DNA of 64,000 nucleotides from Rhodoferax lithotrophicus. GTDB taxonomy: Bacteria > Pseudomonadota > Gammaproteobacteria > Burkholderiales > Burkholderiaceae_C. Positions 38,627-47,711 of the stretch are shown in pieces (position 1 is the first letter of the stretch; each line of letters opens with the position of its first letter). The position numbers and the translations under genes are program-made. The notes beneath the pieces were generated by a model, which ran no database searches, had not been told where the DNA came from, and saw only the letters and a list, made by a program, of their open reading frames with translations. Location of the stretch: assembly GCF_019973615.1 (NCBI RefSeq), contig NZ_AP024238.1, forward strand, positions 2,356,001 to 2,420,000, read 5' to 3'.

Positions 38627-38648
38627 TATGATGTAGATTCGTATCATA
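38627..38648. promoter_or_regulatory. Candidate VapBC operator
   Basis: TATGAT (38627-38632) and ATCATA (38643-38648) form a 6-bp inverted repeat with a 10-bp spacer upstream of vapB on the minus strand, where VapB-VapC complexes usually bind. Confidence 0.4.
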
Positions 38649-38849
38649 CTTCTCATCTTTGGTAAGGTCGCGATGTGCTGCCACACCCGCCACTTCAACC
38701 ACAGCCAGCAATATGATGGGCTGTTTCTTCGTACCTTGATGGTTGCGAAGATGCTTTGGACAGAGTCGTCTTTGAATTGTGTCTGCTGCTCTTGCAATTT
38801 TTGCAAGCCCCCCAAGATTTGAAGTCTTATCCATTTTGTGAGTGATCTC

Positions 38850-39488
38850 ATGTCTGACCTGATTAGCAAACTGCAATGGCGTTATGCCACCAAAAAGATG
38901 AATCCTGCCAAAGTCGTTCCTCAGGAGAAAGTGGATCGTATTCTGGAAGCAGTGCGTCTGACGGCTTCCTCTAGTGGTCTGCAGCCGTATGAAGTTTTTG
39001 TTGTGACCAACAAAGATGTGCGTGAGAAGATCAAGCCCATCGCCTGGAACCAGGAGCAGATCACAGACTGCTCGCACTTGCTGGTTTTCGCTGCCTGGGA
39101 CAACTACACCGCCGAGCGCATCAACATGATGTTTGACCTGGTCAACGAGCAACGCGGCTTCAAGAGCGAAGGCTGGGAAAACTACCGCCAGATGCTGCTC
39201 AGCACCTACGTGCCGCGCGATGCCGAGGTCAACTACCAGCACGCCGCACGCCAGGCCTACATCGGCTTGGGCACCGCCCTGATTGCCGCTGCCGAAGAGC
39301 AAGTTGATGCGACCCCCATGGAAGGCTTTGACCCCAAGGCGCTCGACGAAATCCTGAACCTCAAGGAACGTGGTCTGCGCAGTGTGGTGATCGTGCCGCT
39401 GGGTTACCGTGCGGATGAAGGCGACTGGCTGGTGAGCCTGCAAAAAGTGCGTCGTGACCGCGACAACTTTGTGACCGATGTGAAGTAA
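38850..39488 (+). CDS. NAD(P)H-dependent FMN oxidoreductase (nitroreductase family, NfsB-like)
   Basis: A 212-residue flavoprotein from ATG 38850 (GTG 38838 is the alternative). Signatures are RYATKKMNPAKVVPQEKVDRILEAVRLTASSSGLQPYEVFVV with the nitroreductase RxxxKxF-like start, QAYIGLGTALIAAAEE and the C-terminal PLGYRADEGDWL. It would reduce nitro groups, quinones or an aldehyde with NAD(P)H. A strong terminator follows, so it is monocistronic. Confidence 0.88.
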   Translation: MSDLISKLQWRYATKKMNPAKVVPQEKVDRILEAVRLTASSSGLQPYEVFVVTNKDVREKIKPIAWNQEQITDCSHLLVFAAWDNYTAERINMMFDLVNEQRGFKSEGWENYRQMLLSTYVPRDAEVNYQHAARQAYIGLGTALIAAAEEQVDATPMEGFDPKALDEILNLKERGLRSVVIVPLGYRADEGDWLVSLQKVRRDRDNFVTDVK

Positions 39489-39510
39489 TTCTGCTGGGTT
39501 GGTTTGAAAT

Positions 39511-39540
39511 AAAAAGGGCTGGTGCAAACCGGCCCTTTTT
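39511..39540 (+). terminator. Rho-independent terminator of the nitroreductase gene
   Basis: A 13-bp stem, AAAAAGGGCTGGT pairing with ACCGGCCCTTTTT through one G-T pair, with a GCAA loop and a run of five T at its end. It starts 22 bases after the stop. Confidence 0.85.
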
Positions 39541-39730
39541 GCTTATGAGCCATGCCTGGAGCGACCGCTGCAAGATGATTGTTGTGATGAATGGTCGCTT
39601 GTCCGAGATTTTTTTACGTGTTGCGTCGGCAACACCATGAAAACCGGGATGTTGCTGCCTGAAAATGAAGAGAATTGGCCGAATGAAGCCATCCATGCGG
39701 CAATACTGCTGCAACACTCAGGTGGGGAAT

Positions 39731-40351
39731 ATGGAATTTCTTGTTGTACCGCAGTCGCTGCCTTTTGTAGCTGCTGCCTTGTTGGTGCTGTTCATTGGCC
39801 TCACCGAGGCCGTCGCCGTGATGGCGGGGATGAGCGTCTCGGGCTGGCTGGACAATTGGTCACCTGATGGTCTGGACGGGGCCGCCGACTCCTGGTTGGG
39901 GTGGCTGCATGTTGGCAAAGCCCCTTTACTGGTATTGCTGGTGATTTTGTTGACGGCCTTTGCGCTGATCGGCTTGGTTCTGAATGCCATGAGCTTCAGT
40001 CTGTTTGGCATTTATCCCTTCCCTTTGTTGTCCGTGCCGCTGAGTCTGGTTGCAGCACTGCCTGTGGTGCATGTCTCTGGTGCGGTGATTGCCCGCCTCA
40101 TTCCCCGCGACGAAACCTCTGCCGTGGCACTGGAGACACTGGTGGGTCAACTGGCGGTGGTGATCAACGGCACAGCGCGTGCCAACTATCCCGCTGAGGC
40201 CAAGTTGAAAACCGAGCAGGGTCAAACGTTGTATGTGCGTGTTGAACCCGAGCATGGTGAATTTAAGGCAGGGGATTCTGTGCTGCTCATCAAACAAATT
40301 TCCGGGACGCGGTTCCTCGCTATGGCCAATCCGCAGCCCGACATTCTTTAA
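39731..40351 (+). CDS. yqiJ: YqiJ-like membrane protein with an OB-fold domain
   Basis: A 206-residue protein from ATG 39731, preceded by GGTGGGG; the frame open from 39665 has no membrane character. Three or more N-terminal membrane spans (LPFVAAALLVLFIGLTEAVAVMA, LLVLLVILLTAFALIGLVLNAM, LSVPLSLVAALPVVHVSG) lead into an OB-like C-domain (LETLVGQLAVVINGTARAN...LYVRVEPEHGEFKAGDSVLLI). It is the partner of the flotillin gene 17 bases downstream. Confidence 0.85.
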   Translation: MEFLVVPQSLPFVAAALLVLFIGLTEAVAVMAGMSVSGWLDNWSPDGLDGAADSWLGWLHVGKAPLLVLLVILLTAFALIGLVLNAMSFSLFGIYPFPLLSVPLSLVAALPVVHVSGAVIARLIPRDETSAVALETLVGQLAVVINGTARANYPAEAKLKTEQGQTLYVRVEPEHGEFKAGDSVLLIKQISGTRFLAMANPQPDIL

Positions 40352-40368
40352 TCACAAGGAGGAACTGT

Positions 40369-42033
40369 ATGGATCAATTATTGGGTTTGGGCGTGGTGGC
40401 GGCGGTTGTACTGGTTGGACTGCTGACCATTGGAATGATTTTTGCCCGCCTGTACCGCCGCTCATCCAAAGAGCTGGCGTTTGTGCGCACTGGCCTGGGC
40501 GGGCAAAAAGTGGTGATGGATGGTGGTGCGATCGTGCTGCCCATTTTTCATGAGTGCGTCAGCATCAACATGAACACACTCAAGCTGGAAGTCTCGCGCT
40601 CCGGTGCCGACAGTCTGATCACGCTGGATCGCCTGCGTGTGGATGCCGTGGCGGCATTTTTCGTGCGCGTCAGCCCCAGTGTGGACGGTGTGGCCAATGC
40701 CGCCCAAACCCTTGGCCAGCGCACCATGCATCCCGACTCCTTAAAAGAGCTAGTGGAAGACAAGTTTGTGGATGCACTGCGTGCCGCCGCGGTTTCCATG
40801 AGCATGCACCAGTTGCTGGACAAGCGCGGCGACTTCATCCAGGCGGTACAAAACGCGGTGTCTGAAGACTTGTTGAAAAACGGTCTGGAGTTGGAGTCGG
40901 TGAGCCTGACCCGCCTGGATCAAACCCCAATCAAATTCTTCGATGCACAAAACGCCTTTGATGCTGAAGGTCTGACCAAGCTCACGCAGCAAACCCAGCA
41001 ACGCGCCAGGGAACGCAATGAGATTGAGCAGGATACTTCGGTGGCGATTGCCAAGAAGAATTTTGAGGCATCACAACTCAAGCTCAACATTGAAAAAGAC
41101 CAGACCTTTGCCACCCTGCACCAGCAACAAGAAGTAGCCACGCGCAACGTGCAGCAAAAAGCCGAAATCGCCAGCATCACCGCGCAACGCGACCGCGAGG
41201 CCCAGCAGGCCCGCATTGATGCCGAGCGTCTGGTGCAGGAGGCCGATGTGGAGAAAAACCGCGCCATCCGCCAGCGTCAGATTGAGGCTGACCGCGATGT
41301 GCAAGTGACCAAGATCGAACAAGAAAAGCGCACCACCTTGGCCGATCAGGACAAGCTGATTTCCATTGCCGAGCGGTCTAAAGCGCAGTCCGAGGCTGAA
41401 ACCCAGGCCAATGAAGCCCGAGCCCTGGCCGCACGCGCGGAAGAGCAAGTCAAGACCGCCCGCGAAGTGGCGGTAGCTGAGCGCGAAAAACAAATTGCCC
41501 TTGTTTCCGCCGAGCAGGCCGCGCAGCAACAAGCCATTGGTGTGCGCGTCTCGGCGGAAGCCGAAAAAGATGCGGCCCAAAACCTGGCCGAAGCCGTGAA
41601 GATCAAGGCAGAAGCACAACAGGTGCAATACCAGGTGGAGGCCAAAGGCATTGAAATGCGCAACGCCGCGCTCAACACCCTGGCCGCCGAGCAAATCGCC
41701 ATGCAAGTCAAAATGCGTTTGCTCGAAGTGTTGCCGTCCATCATCGAAGCCTCGGTCAAACCGATGGAGAAAATCGACGGCATCAAGATCGTGCAGGTGG
41801 ATGGGCTCAACCGTGGCAGTCATGGCGCATCAGGTACGGCCGGTGCGGCACCTGGCGGAGGCAATCTGGCCGAACAAGCCGTAGCTGCAGCCCTCACTTA
41901 CCGCGCCCAGCAACCGATACTGGATGCCGTACTCAACGAAATTGGAATCAAGGGCGGTGACCTGAACGGACTCATTCAACCCCTGACGCGGGAGTTTCAA
42001 GCCGCGCAAACGGCCAGCGCATCAGGTAGCTGA
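40369..42033 (+). CDS. yqiK: Flotillin/SPFH-domain protein (YqiK family)
   Basis: A 554-residue protein with one N-terminal membrane span (LGVVAAVVLVGLLTIGMIFA), an SPFH domain (AFVRTGLGGQKVVMDGGAIVLPIFHE...VDAVAAFFVRVSPS), a long coiled coil from about 210 to 440 rich in Glu, Gln and Ala, and a glycine-rich turn before a C-terminal helix. Flotillins scaffold membrane domains. An AAGGAGGAA site precedes the ATG. The two-gene unit is standard for bacteria. Confidence 0.93.
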   Translation: MDQLLGLGVVAAVVLVGLLTIGMIFARLYRRSSKELAFVRTGLGGQKVVMDGGAIVLPIFHECVSINMNTLKLEVSRSGADSLITLDRLRVDAVAAFFVRVSPSVDGVANAAQTLGQRTMHPDSLKELVEDKFVDALRAAAVSMSMHQLLDKRGDFIQAVQNAVSEDLLKNGLELESVSLTRLDQTPIKFFDAQNAFDAEGLTKLTQQTQQRARERNEIEQDTSVAIAKKNFEASQLKLNIEKDQTFATLHQQQEVATRNVQQKAEIASITAQRDREAQQARIDAERLVQEADVEKNRAIRQRQIEADRDVQVTKIEQEKRTTLADQDKLISIAERSKAQSEAETQANEARALAARAEEQVKTAREVAVAEREKQIALVSAEQAAQQQAIGVRVSAEAEKDAAQNLAEAVKIKAEAQQVQYQVEAKGIEMRNAALNTLAAEQIAMQVKMRLLEVLPSIIEASVKPMEKIDGIKIVQVDGLNRGSHGASGTAGAAPGGGNLAEQAVAAALTYRAQQPILDAVLNEIGIKGGDLNGLIQPLTREFQAAQTASASGS

Positions 42034-42052
42034 ACCTCTTGTTCTGCAGGAG

Positions 42053-42511
42053 TTACAGCACTTTTTTGTTGAAGGCCAAAAAAACTTCGTCTAACGCCCA
42101 GCCCATGGCGCGGTAAATGGACTGGGCGTTGTTGTTGGTACGGGCCGTGGTGAGGTCCAGACGAGCGACACCGTGGCTGCGGCCAAGTTCCTCTGCAGCT
42201 TGCAGCAAGCCCTTACCTACACCGAGCTTGCGAGCTTCGGGGGCGACGTACAGGTCATAGAGCGTGAAGATGGGCTGTGCAATAACCGAGCAATACGATG
42301 GGTACAGCTGGCAGAAACCCATGGCTTCACCTTGCTCATCCACTGCCAGCAAAATGTGCGATTCTTTACGGGCCATACGCTCGCCAATGAATGTGGTGGC
42401 CAATGCCAAGTCGGGTGCCTGTTCGTAGAACTGGCGGTAAGCGTCAAACAGGCGTGCGACAGCGGGAATGTCTTGCTCGGTGGCAAGGCGAATGGTGACT
42501 GCAGTGGTCAA
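42053..42511 (-). CDS. GNAT-family N-acetyltransferase
   Basis: A 152-residue GNAT protein with the acetyl-CoA loop VAPEARKLGVGKGLLQAAEELGRSHG and the TARTNNNAQSIYRAMGWALDEVF ending. The N-terminal VTIRLATEQDIPAVARLFDAYR is typical. The acceptor cannot be named. It is 49 bases downstream of an Lrp-type regulator on the same strand. Confidence 0.9.
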   Translation of the reverse strand: MTTAVTIRLATEQDIPAVARLFDAYRQFYEQAPDLALATTFIGERMARKESHILLAVDEQGEAMGFCQLYPSYCSVIAQPIFTLYDLYVAPEARKLGVGKGLLQAAEELGRSHGVARLDLTTARTNNNAQSIYRAMGWALDEVFLAFNKKVL

Positions 42512-42560
42512 TGGAGAATCCTTTTGAAAAGTGCTTGCTCGGTGCCCGGAGGGTGAGTCG

Positions 42561-43037
42561 TTATTCTGACCGGATGCTGGGCGATGGTTCGGGCTTCACC
42601 GTATCCAGACAGATGTACGACTGGGTGCTGAGGATGTCGGGATGGCCATTGAGCTCATCCACCAGAAAACGGGTGAATTCGGCCATGTTGCGCGCACGCA
42701 CTTTCACCAAAAAATCGACATCCCCCGTGATGCCATGGCAGGTGACCACGGCAGCGTGCAGTTGCAACAGATGTATCACCCGCTCACGGCTGCCCGTGGT
42801 GCCTTTGCGGATGGTGATGACCACCCAGGCGGCAATGTCAAACCCGAGACTGGCATCGTCAATCAAGGCGGTGTAGCCCTTGATCACGCCAGCCTCTTCC
42901 AGGCGGCGCACCCGGCGCAGGCATTGCGAGGGTGACAGCCCAATCTGCGATGCCAGTTCCAGGTTGCTTACCCGGCCATCTTGGCGTAGGGCTTCAATGA
43001 TCTTGCTGTCGAGTGAGTCGATATCGATTTTTTCCAT
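42561..43037 (-). CDS. Lrp/AsnC-family transcriptional regulator
   Basis: A 158-residue protein with an N-terminal helix-turn-helix (KIIEALRQDGRVSNLELASQIGLSPSQCLRRVRRLEEAG) and the RAM domain (VDFLVKVRARNMAEFTRFLVDELNG). It is divergent from the class V aminotransferase gene and may control it. An 11-bp inverted repeat lies in the shared gap. Confidence 0.92.
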   Translation of the reverse strand: MEKIDIDSLDSKIIEALRQDGRVSNLELASQIGLSPSQCLRRVRRLEEAGVIKGYTALIDDASLGFDIAAWVVITIRKGTTGSRERVIHLLQLHAAVVTCHGITGDVDFLVKVRARNMAEFTRFLVDELNGHPDILSTQSYICLDTVKPEPSPSIRSE

Positions 43038-43044
43038 GTGAGGT

Positions 43045-43109
43045 GGTGGCGCAATTTAATTGCATGTTTATACCTTTTTATGCTTCAAATGAAAGCACAT
43101 TGCGCCACC
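43045..43109. promoter_or_regulatory. Candidate operator between the Lrp regulator and the aminotransferase gene
   Basis: GGTGGCGCAAT (43045-43055) and ATTGCGCCACC (43099-43109) form a perfect 11-bp inverted repeat spanning the divergent gap, with an AT-rich centre. This suits a multimeric Lrp-type protein that bends DNA. Confidence 0.55.
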
Positions 43110-43151
43110 TCTTGCCTAGAATAAAAATTCCAACCACAACGAGGCTCTCAC

Positions 43152-44384
43152 ATGGCAGTCACTTTGGATACCGATTTTGTACGGCAGCAGTTCCCAGCCT
43201 TCCAGGAGCCCTCCCTGGCGGGGCAGGCTTTTTTTGACAATGCGGGGGGCTCCTATGCTTGCCAGCAAGTGATTGGGCGGCTGGATCAGTATTACCGGCA
43301 AACCAAGCTGCAGCCCTATGGCGTGCACCCCGCTTCACGCGCCGCCGGGCAGGCCATGGACAGCGCCCATGAGAGGCTGGCCGAGTACCTGGGGGTGCTG
43401 CCGCAAGAGGTGCACCTGGGGCCATCCACCTCGCAAAACACCTATGTGCTGGCGCAGGCCTTTGCCAAGCGGCTGCAAGCGGGGGATGAGATCATCGTCA
43501 CCAACCAGGACCATGAAGCCAACAGCGGGGTCTGGCGGCGGTTGGCCAGCCAGGGCATCGTCATCAAGGAATGGCCCATCGACCCCGTCACCGGCCAGCT
43601 GCAGGTGGCAGCGCTTGAGCCCCTGCTGAGCCCGCGCACCAAGGTGGTGGCGTTTACCCATTGCTCCAACATCCTGGGGCAGATCAACCCGGTGGCCGAG
43701 GTTTGTGCCATGGCGCATGCGGTGGGGGCCAGAACCGTGGTGGATGGTGTGTCTTACGCCGGGCATGGGTTTGTGGATGTGCCGCAACTGGGGGCCGACA
43801 TCTACCTGTTTTCGCTCTACAAAACCTTTGGCCCGCACCAGGGGCTGATGGTGATCCGCCAGGACACGGCGCAGTTCCTGGGCAACCAGGCGCACTATTT
43901 CAACGAGGCCTTCATCCACAAATGGTTTGTACCTGCCGGGCCGGACCACGCCCAGGTGGCGGCCAGCGCCGGGGTGGTGGACTACTTTGATGCACTCTAC
44001 GCACACCACTTTCCAGCAGGTACGCCGGGGCAGAAAAAAAGCCATGCGGTGAGTGGCTTGCTGCGCTCGGCTGAGGTGGGCTTGCTGCAAAGGTTGCTGG
44101 ATTTTTGCCAGCACGACCCGCGCGTGCGCTTGCTGGGGCCTGCCAACGTGGCTGAGCGGGCTGCTACCGTGTCGCTGATTCCCCAAAACCACTCGGTGGC
44201 AGAAGTCGCCCAGCGCCTGGCCGACAAGGGCATCATTTGCGGGGGCAGCCACTTCTACGCGGTGCGCTTGTTGCAGGCCATGGGGCTGGACCCGGATGCC
44301 GGTGTGTTGCGTCTGTCTTTTGTGCACTACACCAGCGAAGATGAGATGACGCAGTTGCTTGAGGCGCTGGATGCGGTGTTGTAG
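43152..44384 (+). CDS. Class V aminotransferase/cysteine desulfurase-like protein
   Basis: A 410-residue PLP enzyme. It has the GPSTSQNTYVLAQAF region, the aspartate in TVVDGVSYAGHGFVDV, and the PLP lysine in LFSLYKTFGPHQG. The cysteine desulfurase group is the nearest fit (FFDNAGGSYACQQVIGRLDQYY). It may release sulfur from cysteine or act on another amino acid. Regulation by the divergent Lrp protein is likely. Confidence 0.85.
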   Translation: MAVTLDTDFVRQQFPAFQEPSLAGQAFFDNAGGSYACQQVIGRLDQYYRQTKLQPYGVHPASRAAGQAMDSAHERLAEYLGVLPQEVHLGPSTSQNTYVLAQAFAKRLQAGDEIIVTNQDHEANSGVWRRLASQGIVIKEWPIDPVTGQLQVAALEPLLSPRTKVVAFTHCSNILGQINPVAEVCAMAHAVGARTVVDGVSYAGHGFVDVPQLGADIYLFSLYKTFGPHQGLMVIRQDTAQFLGNQAHYFNEAFIHKWFVPAGPDHAQVAASAGVVDYFDALYAHHFPAGTPGQKKSHAVSGLLRSAEVGLLQRLLDFCQHDPRVRLLGPANVAERAATVSLIPQNHSVAEVAQRLADKGIICGGSHFYAVRLLQAMGLDPDAGVLRLSFVHYTSEDEMTQLLEALDAVL

Positions 44385-44405
44385 CGGTATATTTTGAACA
44401 AATGA

Positions 44406-44460
44406 GCATATAGCCCTTGTACCATCTGCACAAGAAGCTATATATTTGATAGCTATTTAA
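44406..44460. repeat. Dispersed intergenic repeat, copy 6
   Basis: CATATAGCCCTTGTACCATC, GCACAAGAAGCTATATAT and GATAGCTATTTAA. TATAGC...GCTATA and CTTGT...ACAAG pair as an inverted repeat, so this copy forms a near-symmetric hairpin after the aminotransferase gene. Confidence 0.6.
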
Positions 44461-44464
44461 GACT

Positions 44465-46498
44465 TTATTCCTTGCGAATGTCTGCCAGCGCAGCATCTCC
44501 CTCAGCTTCGGTCAACCCCAGACTTTTCATGAAAAGGCTTGGGGATGTTGTGCTGGGGTAAATTGTCAGCTCTTTGCGCACGCGGGTAAGGCCGACGTAC
44601 AAGGTGTTGAACTCCTCGGCCATATCCGCCGTGGGGTCGGGAAACTCGCCTTGGGCCAGATAGGGCAGCAGCACCGCGTCAAATTCCAGGCCCTTCACAC
44701 TGGCAATGCTGGCCAGCAGCAGGGGTTCGGCTTTGCTGGCTTTTTGCTTCTGCTGTTTTTGCTCGGTGGCGTTCAGACTCTGGAACAGGTGGGCCGGGCT
44801 GTCAAAACGCTCAGCCATGTGGGAGAGCCAGCGCAAATTCGATTCAGCCTCCAGTCTGCGGCGCTGTGACACCAGGGCATCACCCAGCAGAGTCTGGATG
44901 TGCAGCGCTTTCAGCAGGGCGCTCAACATGTCCGGGCCACTTGGCTTGCGGATGATGTCCACCGCTGCCAGCAGGCGCTTCTGAATGCTGGCGGGCGCAT
45001 TGCGCAGCACCTGATTCTCAAAAAACGAGGTCAAAAACAGCGGGTTGTCGGTGACGCTGCGGATCGCCGAGGCCAGCAAATCCTGTTGCGATTCATGCTC
45101 GCGGCCATCCACCACGATGCTGGAGCCTGAGAAAAACAGCAGCGCACGCATGACTTCTTCGCGGGTTTTGACTTCGGTGACGCTGCGCAGGTCGTCGGTG
45201 GCCACGGCCAGCAGGCCACGCACAAACAGCACCTCGGGCCGCAGCACGTAGCTTTTGAAACCGAGCGTCTCGTAGGGCATGCCGTCTTCGATCAGCGCGT
45301 TTTCAATCTGCACCGACTGGTGTGGGTGGCGCAGCAAAATCGCGCAACTGGCAGTCTTGGACTTGTGTTGAGCCCGAAAGGCTTCGGCATCGGCCAGCAC
45401 TTGGGCGGCGCAGGCCTCTACGCTGTTGTAAGGTGAGAACCTGACCTGGCTGGGGTAGGGTGCTTTGGAGGCGTAGCGTTTGTTGGCGACTTTGCCGGCC
45501 AGCCGGGCCACGCTGGTGTTGAAGCGAAAGCTGTGGGTCAGCGGGTATCTGACGATGGCGTGGGTGCTCAGCTCGGCCAGTTCGTCGCGCATGAAGCGGG
45601 CATCGGCCCCGTTGGCTTTGTGAATCACCTGGTCCACGTCGCCCACGCCGCAGAAGAAGCAGCGGTTGGTGGTCAGCACTTTTTGCAGAACGCTGAACAT
45701 GGCGCGGTTCATGTCGTGCATCTCATCCACCACCACCACTTTCACATGGCTGGGCCAACTGTGGCAGGTGCTGACTTCGCCGTCCTCAAACAGCAGATGC
45801 GCCAGGTCGTAAGTGGCATCCGTGGCCCCGCGAAACAGTGGCCGTTGCGGGTCAGCCATGCGGATTTTTTCAAACGCCAGGTAAATCCTGAGCTGGGTGT
45901 ACTCGATGCCAATGGTCTCGGCATAGTCGGGGGTCACGGGCTGGTCATTACGCTCCAGCACGTCGAGCATCGTGCCCTTGAGGTATTCACTTTGCTGCAC
46001 AAACACATCCACCATGCCGTAGTCGCCCGGTGTCGGCATCAGAAAGTGGTCCGGCCAGCGTTCACCAGGGTCGTCGGCCACGCGCTCAACCGCCTGCCAC
46101 AACACCGGGCTGAGTTGGTCGGCTTCGGTGTACACCGGGGCGGCGCGGTCTTCCAGCTCACGCAGCACCTGGGTGCAAAAAGCCTCAAAGGTCTGGATTC
46201 TGAATTGATGAATGACGACTGCCGGAAGGCCGAGCTTTTTCAGGGCAGCTTTGAGTGCCTGGCAGGCGGCATCGGTGTAGGTGAGCGCCAAAATTTGCTC
46301 GGGCCGGGTACGCCGGGTCCAGGCCTCGGCCATACGCAGCGCCAGTACAGTGGTTTTAGCAGCACCGGCGTTGGCCTCCACAAGGACTACCCGCGCCGGG
46401 CTGATTTGAATGGCCTGCTGCTCGTCAGTGGGTTTAATGGTTTTGGGGTTGAAGTGTGCGACCGCTTTGGACTTGTCTGCGCTGGAGGGTTGATTCAT
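44465..46498 (-). CDS. UvrD/Rep-like superfamily 1 helicase
   Basis: A 677-residue SF1A helicase from ATG 46498 (the frame is open to 46549). Motif I is a variant GAAKTTV (VEANAGAAKTTVLALR), motif II VVVDEMHDMNRAM, then FCGVGDVDQVIH, LTHSFRFNTS, SVKGLEFDAVLLPYLAQGEFP and YVGLTRVRKELTI. It would unwind DNA in repair or restart. Motif II has DEMH rather than DEAQ or DEYQ, so it is a divergent branch. It is not part of an operon. Confidence 0.85.
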   Translation of the reverse strand: MNQPSSADKSKAVAHFNPKTIKPTDEQQAIQISPARVVLVEANAGAAKTTVLALRMAEAWTRRTRPEQILALTYTDAACQALKAALKKLGLPAVVIHQFRIQTFEAFCTQVLRELEDRAAPVYTEADQLSPVLWQAVERVADDPGERWPDHFLMPTPGDYGMVDVFVQQSEYLKGTMLDVLERNDQPVTPDYAETIGIEYTQLRIYLAFEKIRMADPQRPLFRGATDATYDLAHLLFEDGEVSTCHSWPSHVKVVVVDEMHDMNRAMFSVLQKVLTTNRCFFCGVGDVDQVIHKANGADARFMRDELAELSTHAIVRYPLTHSFRFNTSVARLAGKVANKRYASKAPYPSQVRFSPYNSVEACAAQVLADAEAFRAQHKSKTASCAILLRHPHQSVQIENALIEDGMPYETLGFKSYVLRPEVLFVRGLLAVATDDLRSVTEVKTREEVMRALLFFSGSSIVVDGREHESQQDLLASAIRSVTDNPLFLTSFFENQVLRNAPASIQKRLLAAVDIIRKPSGPDMLSALLKALHIQTLLGDALVSQRRRLEAESNLRWLSHMAERFDSPAHLFQSLNATEQKQQKQKASKAEPLLLASIASVKGLEFDAVLLPYLAQGEFPDPTADMAEEFNTLYVGLTRVRKELTIYPSTTSPSLFMKSLGLTEAEGDAALADIRKE

Positions 46499-46703
46499 GA
46501 CTAGGTGTGCTTCAAGCGGTTTGGAGGGATCGATTATTGCGATAACCAATATCCCCAGGTGTCAGTGCCAACACTTGGACTCAAGTGGTAAAAAATCAGG
46601 AGAGTTGATGACATGGAAAGATGATGCAAGTCAATTACCAGATAGACAACATTGGCTATATTGGCTTGGTCTTAATTCATCACTCACACTCTCTGGAGAC
46701 ATC

Positions 46704-47684
46704 ATGAAACCCTTGCATTTTCTGCCTGCGCTTGTTATTGGGTTGAGTTTGCAGGGGTGTGAACAGTCCAGCGTTCCCAGCGTGACCACGGCAGCTCAGA
46801 TGCCCGCAGCAGTGGCCCCCGCCAAAGTTCAAAAACAAATCGGATTGGTCATGAAAACCTTGACTAACCCATTTTTTGTCGAAATGGAAAAAGGCGCTCG
46901 GCGGGCTGAAAAAGAGCTGGGTATTACCCTGAAGGTTAAAACAGCAGCACAGGAAACCTCCATCGAGCAGCAAATCCAGCTGGTTGACGATTTGATCACT
47001 GACAAGGTAGATGCCATTGTGATTGCCCCTGGAGACTCACAACGCTTGGTGCCGGCTCTGAAAAAAGCGGTTGATGCGGGAATCAAAATTGTCAACATCG
47101 ACAACCGGTTGGATCAGGAGGCTGTTAAGCAAGCCGGGTTGAAACCGATACCCTTCATCAGTGTGGACAATGAAGCCGGTGCTTACAAGGTTGGGCAATT
47201 TCTGGTGAAGGGCATCACTGTGCCCACTGAATTGGCCATGCTTGAGGGCATTCGCAGCGCAGACAATGCGCAGCAGCGCTCGCAAGGGGCACGTCGGGCT
47301 TTTTCAGAAAATAAGTGGGTCAAGGTAGTTGCTGCCGAGACCGCCAACTGGAAAATCGATGAAGGCTACAGCGTCAGCAAAGCTATTTTTTCCACACATC
47401 CCAATGTCAAACTGGTTTTTGCCGCCAATGACATGATGGCCATTGGTGCCATCAAATTTCTGCAAGAAAGTGGTCGAACCCATGTCAAGATAGTTGGTTA
47501 TGACGCGTTGGATGAGGCCCTGGTTGAAATCAAATCCGGCCGTTTGCTGGCCACCATTGACCAGCAGGCTGCCGAGCAGGGCTACCAGGGCATTGCGTTG
47601 GCCAATCGTTTGGCACATGGCAGTACGGTACCTGAAGTGACCCTGATTGACACCCGATTGGTTACCGCTCACGCGGCCCCCTGA
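46704..47684 (+). CDS. Periplasmic sugar-binding lipoprotein
   Basis: A 326-residue ribose-type binding protein. ATG 46704 with GGAG upstream opens a lipoprotein signal (LPALVIGLSLQGCEQSS), lipid Cys19; the frame from 46497 adds an implausible leader. The mature domain has IGLVMKTLTNPFFVEMEKGARRAEKELG, a sugar-binding family start, IVNIDNRLD, and VFAANDMMAIGAIKFLQ. No permease or ATPase follows; a hybrid histidine kinase starts 27 bases later. So it probably serves signalling and not transport. Confidence 0.88.
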   Translation: MKPLHFLPALVIGLSLQGCEQSSVPSVTTAAQMPAAVAPAKVQKQIGLVMKTLTNPFFVEMEKGARRAEKELGITLKVKTAAQETSIEQQIQLVDDLITDKVDAIVIAPGDSQRLVPALKKAVDAGIKIVNIDNRLDQEAVKQAGLKPIPFISVDNEAGAYKVGQFLVKGITVPTELAMLEGIRSADNAQQRSQGARRAFSENKWVKVVAAETANWKIDEGYSVSKAIFSTHPNVKLVFAANDMMAIGAIKFLQESGRTHVKIVGYDALDEALVEIKSGRLLATIDQQAAEQGYQGIALANRLAHGSTVPEVTLIDTRLVTAHAAP

Positions 47685-47711
47685 TTGGGTAGCGTGGTTG
47701 GGTTTGTAGTG

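Noticed and set aside
41000..41700. Repetitive codon pattern in the flotillin gene
   Set aside because: Explained by the Glu, Gln and Ala-rich coiled coil; not a DNA repeat or CRISPR.
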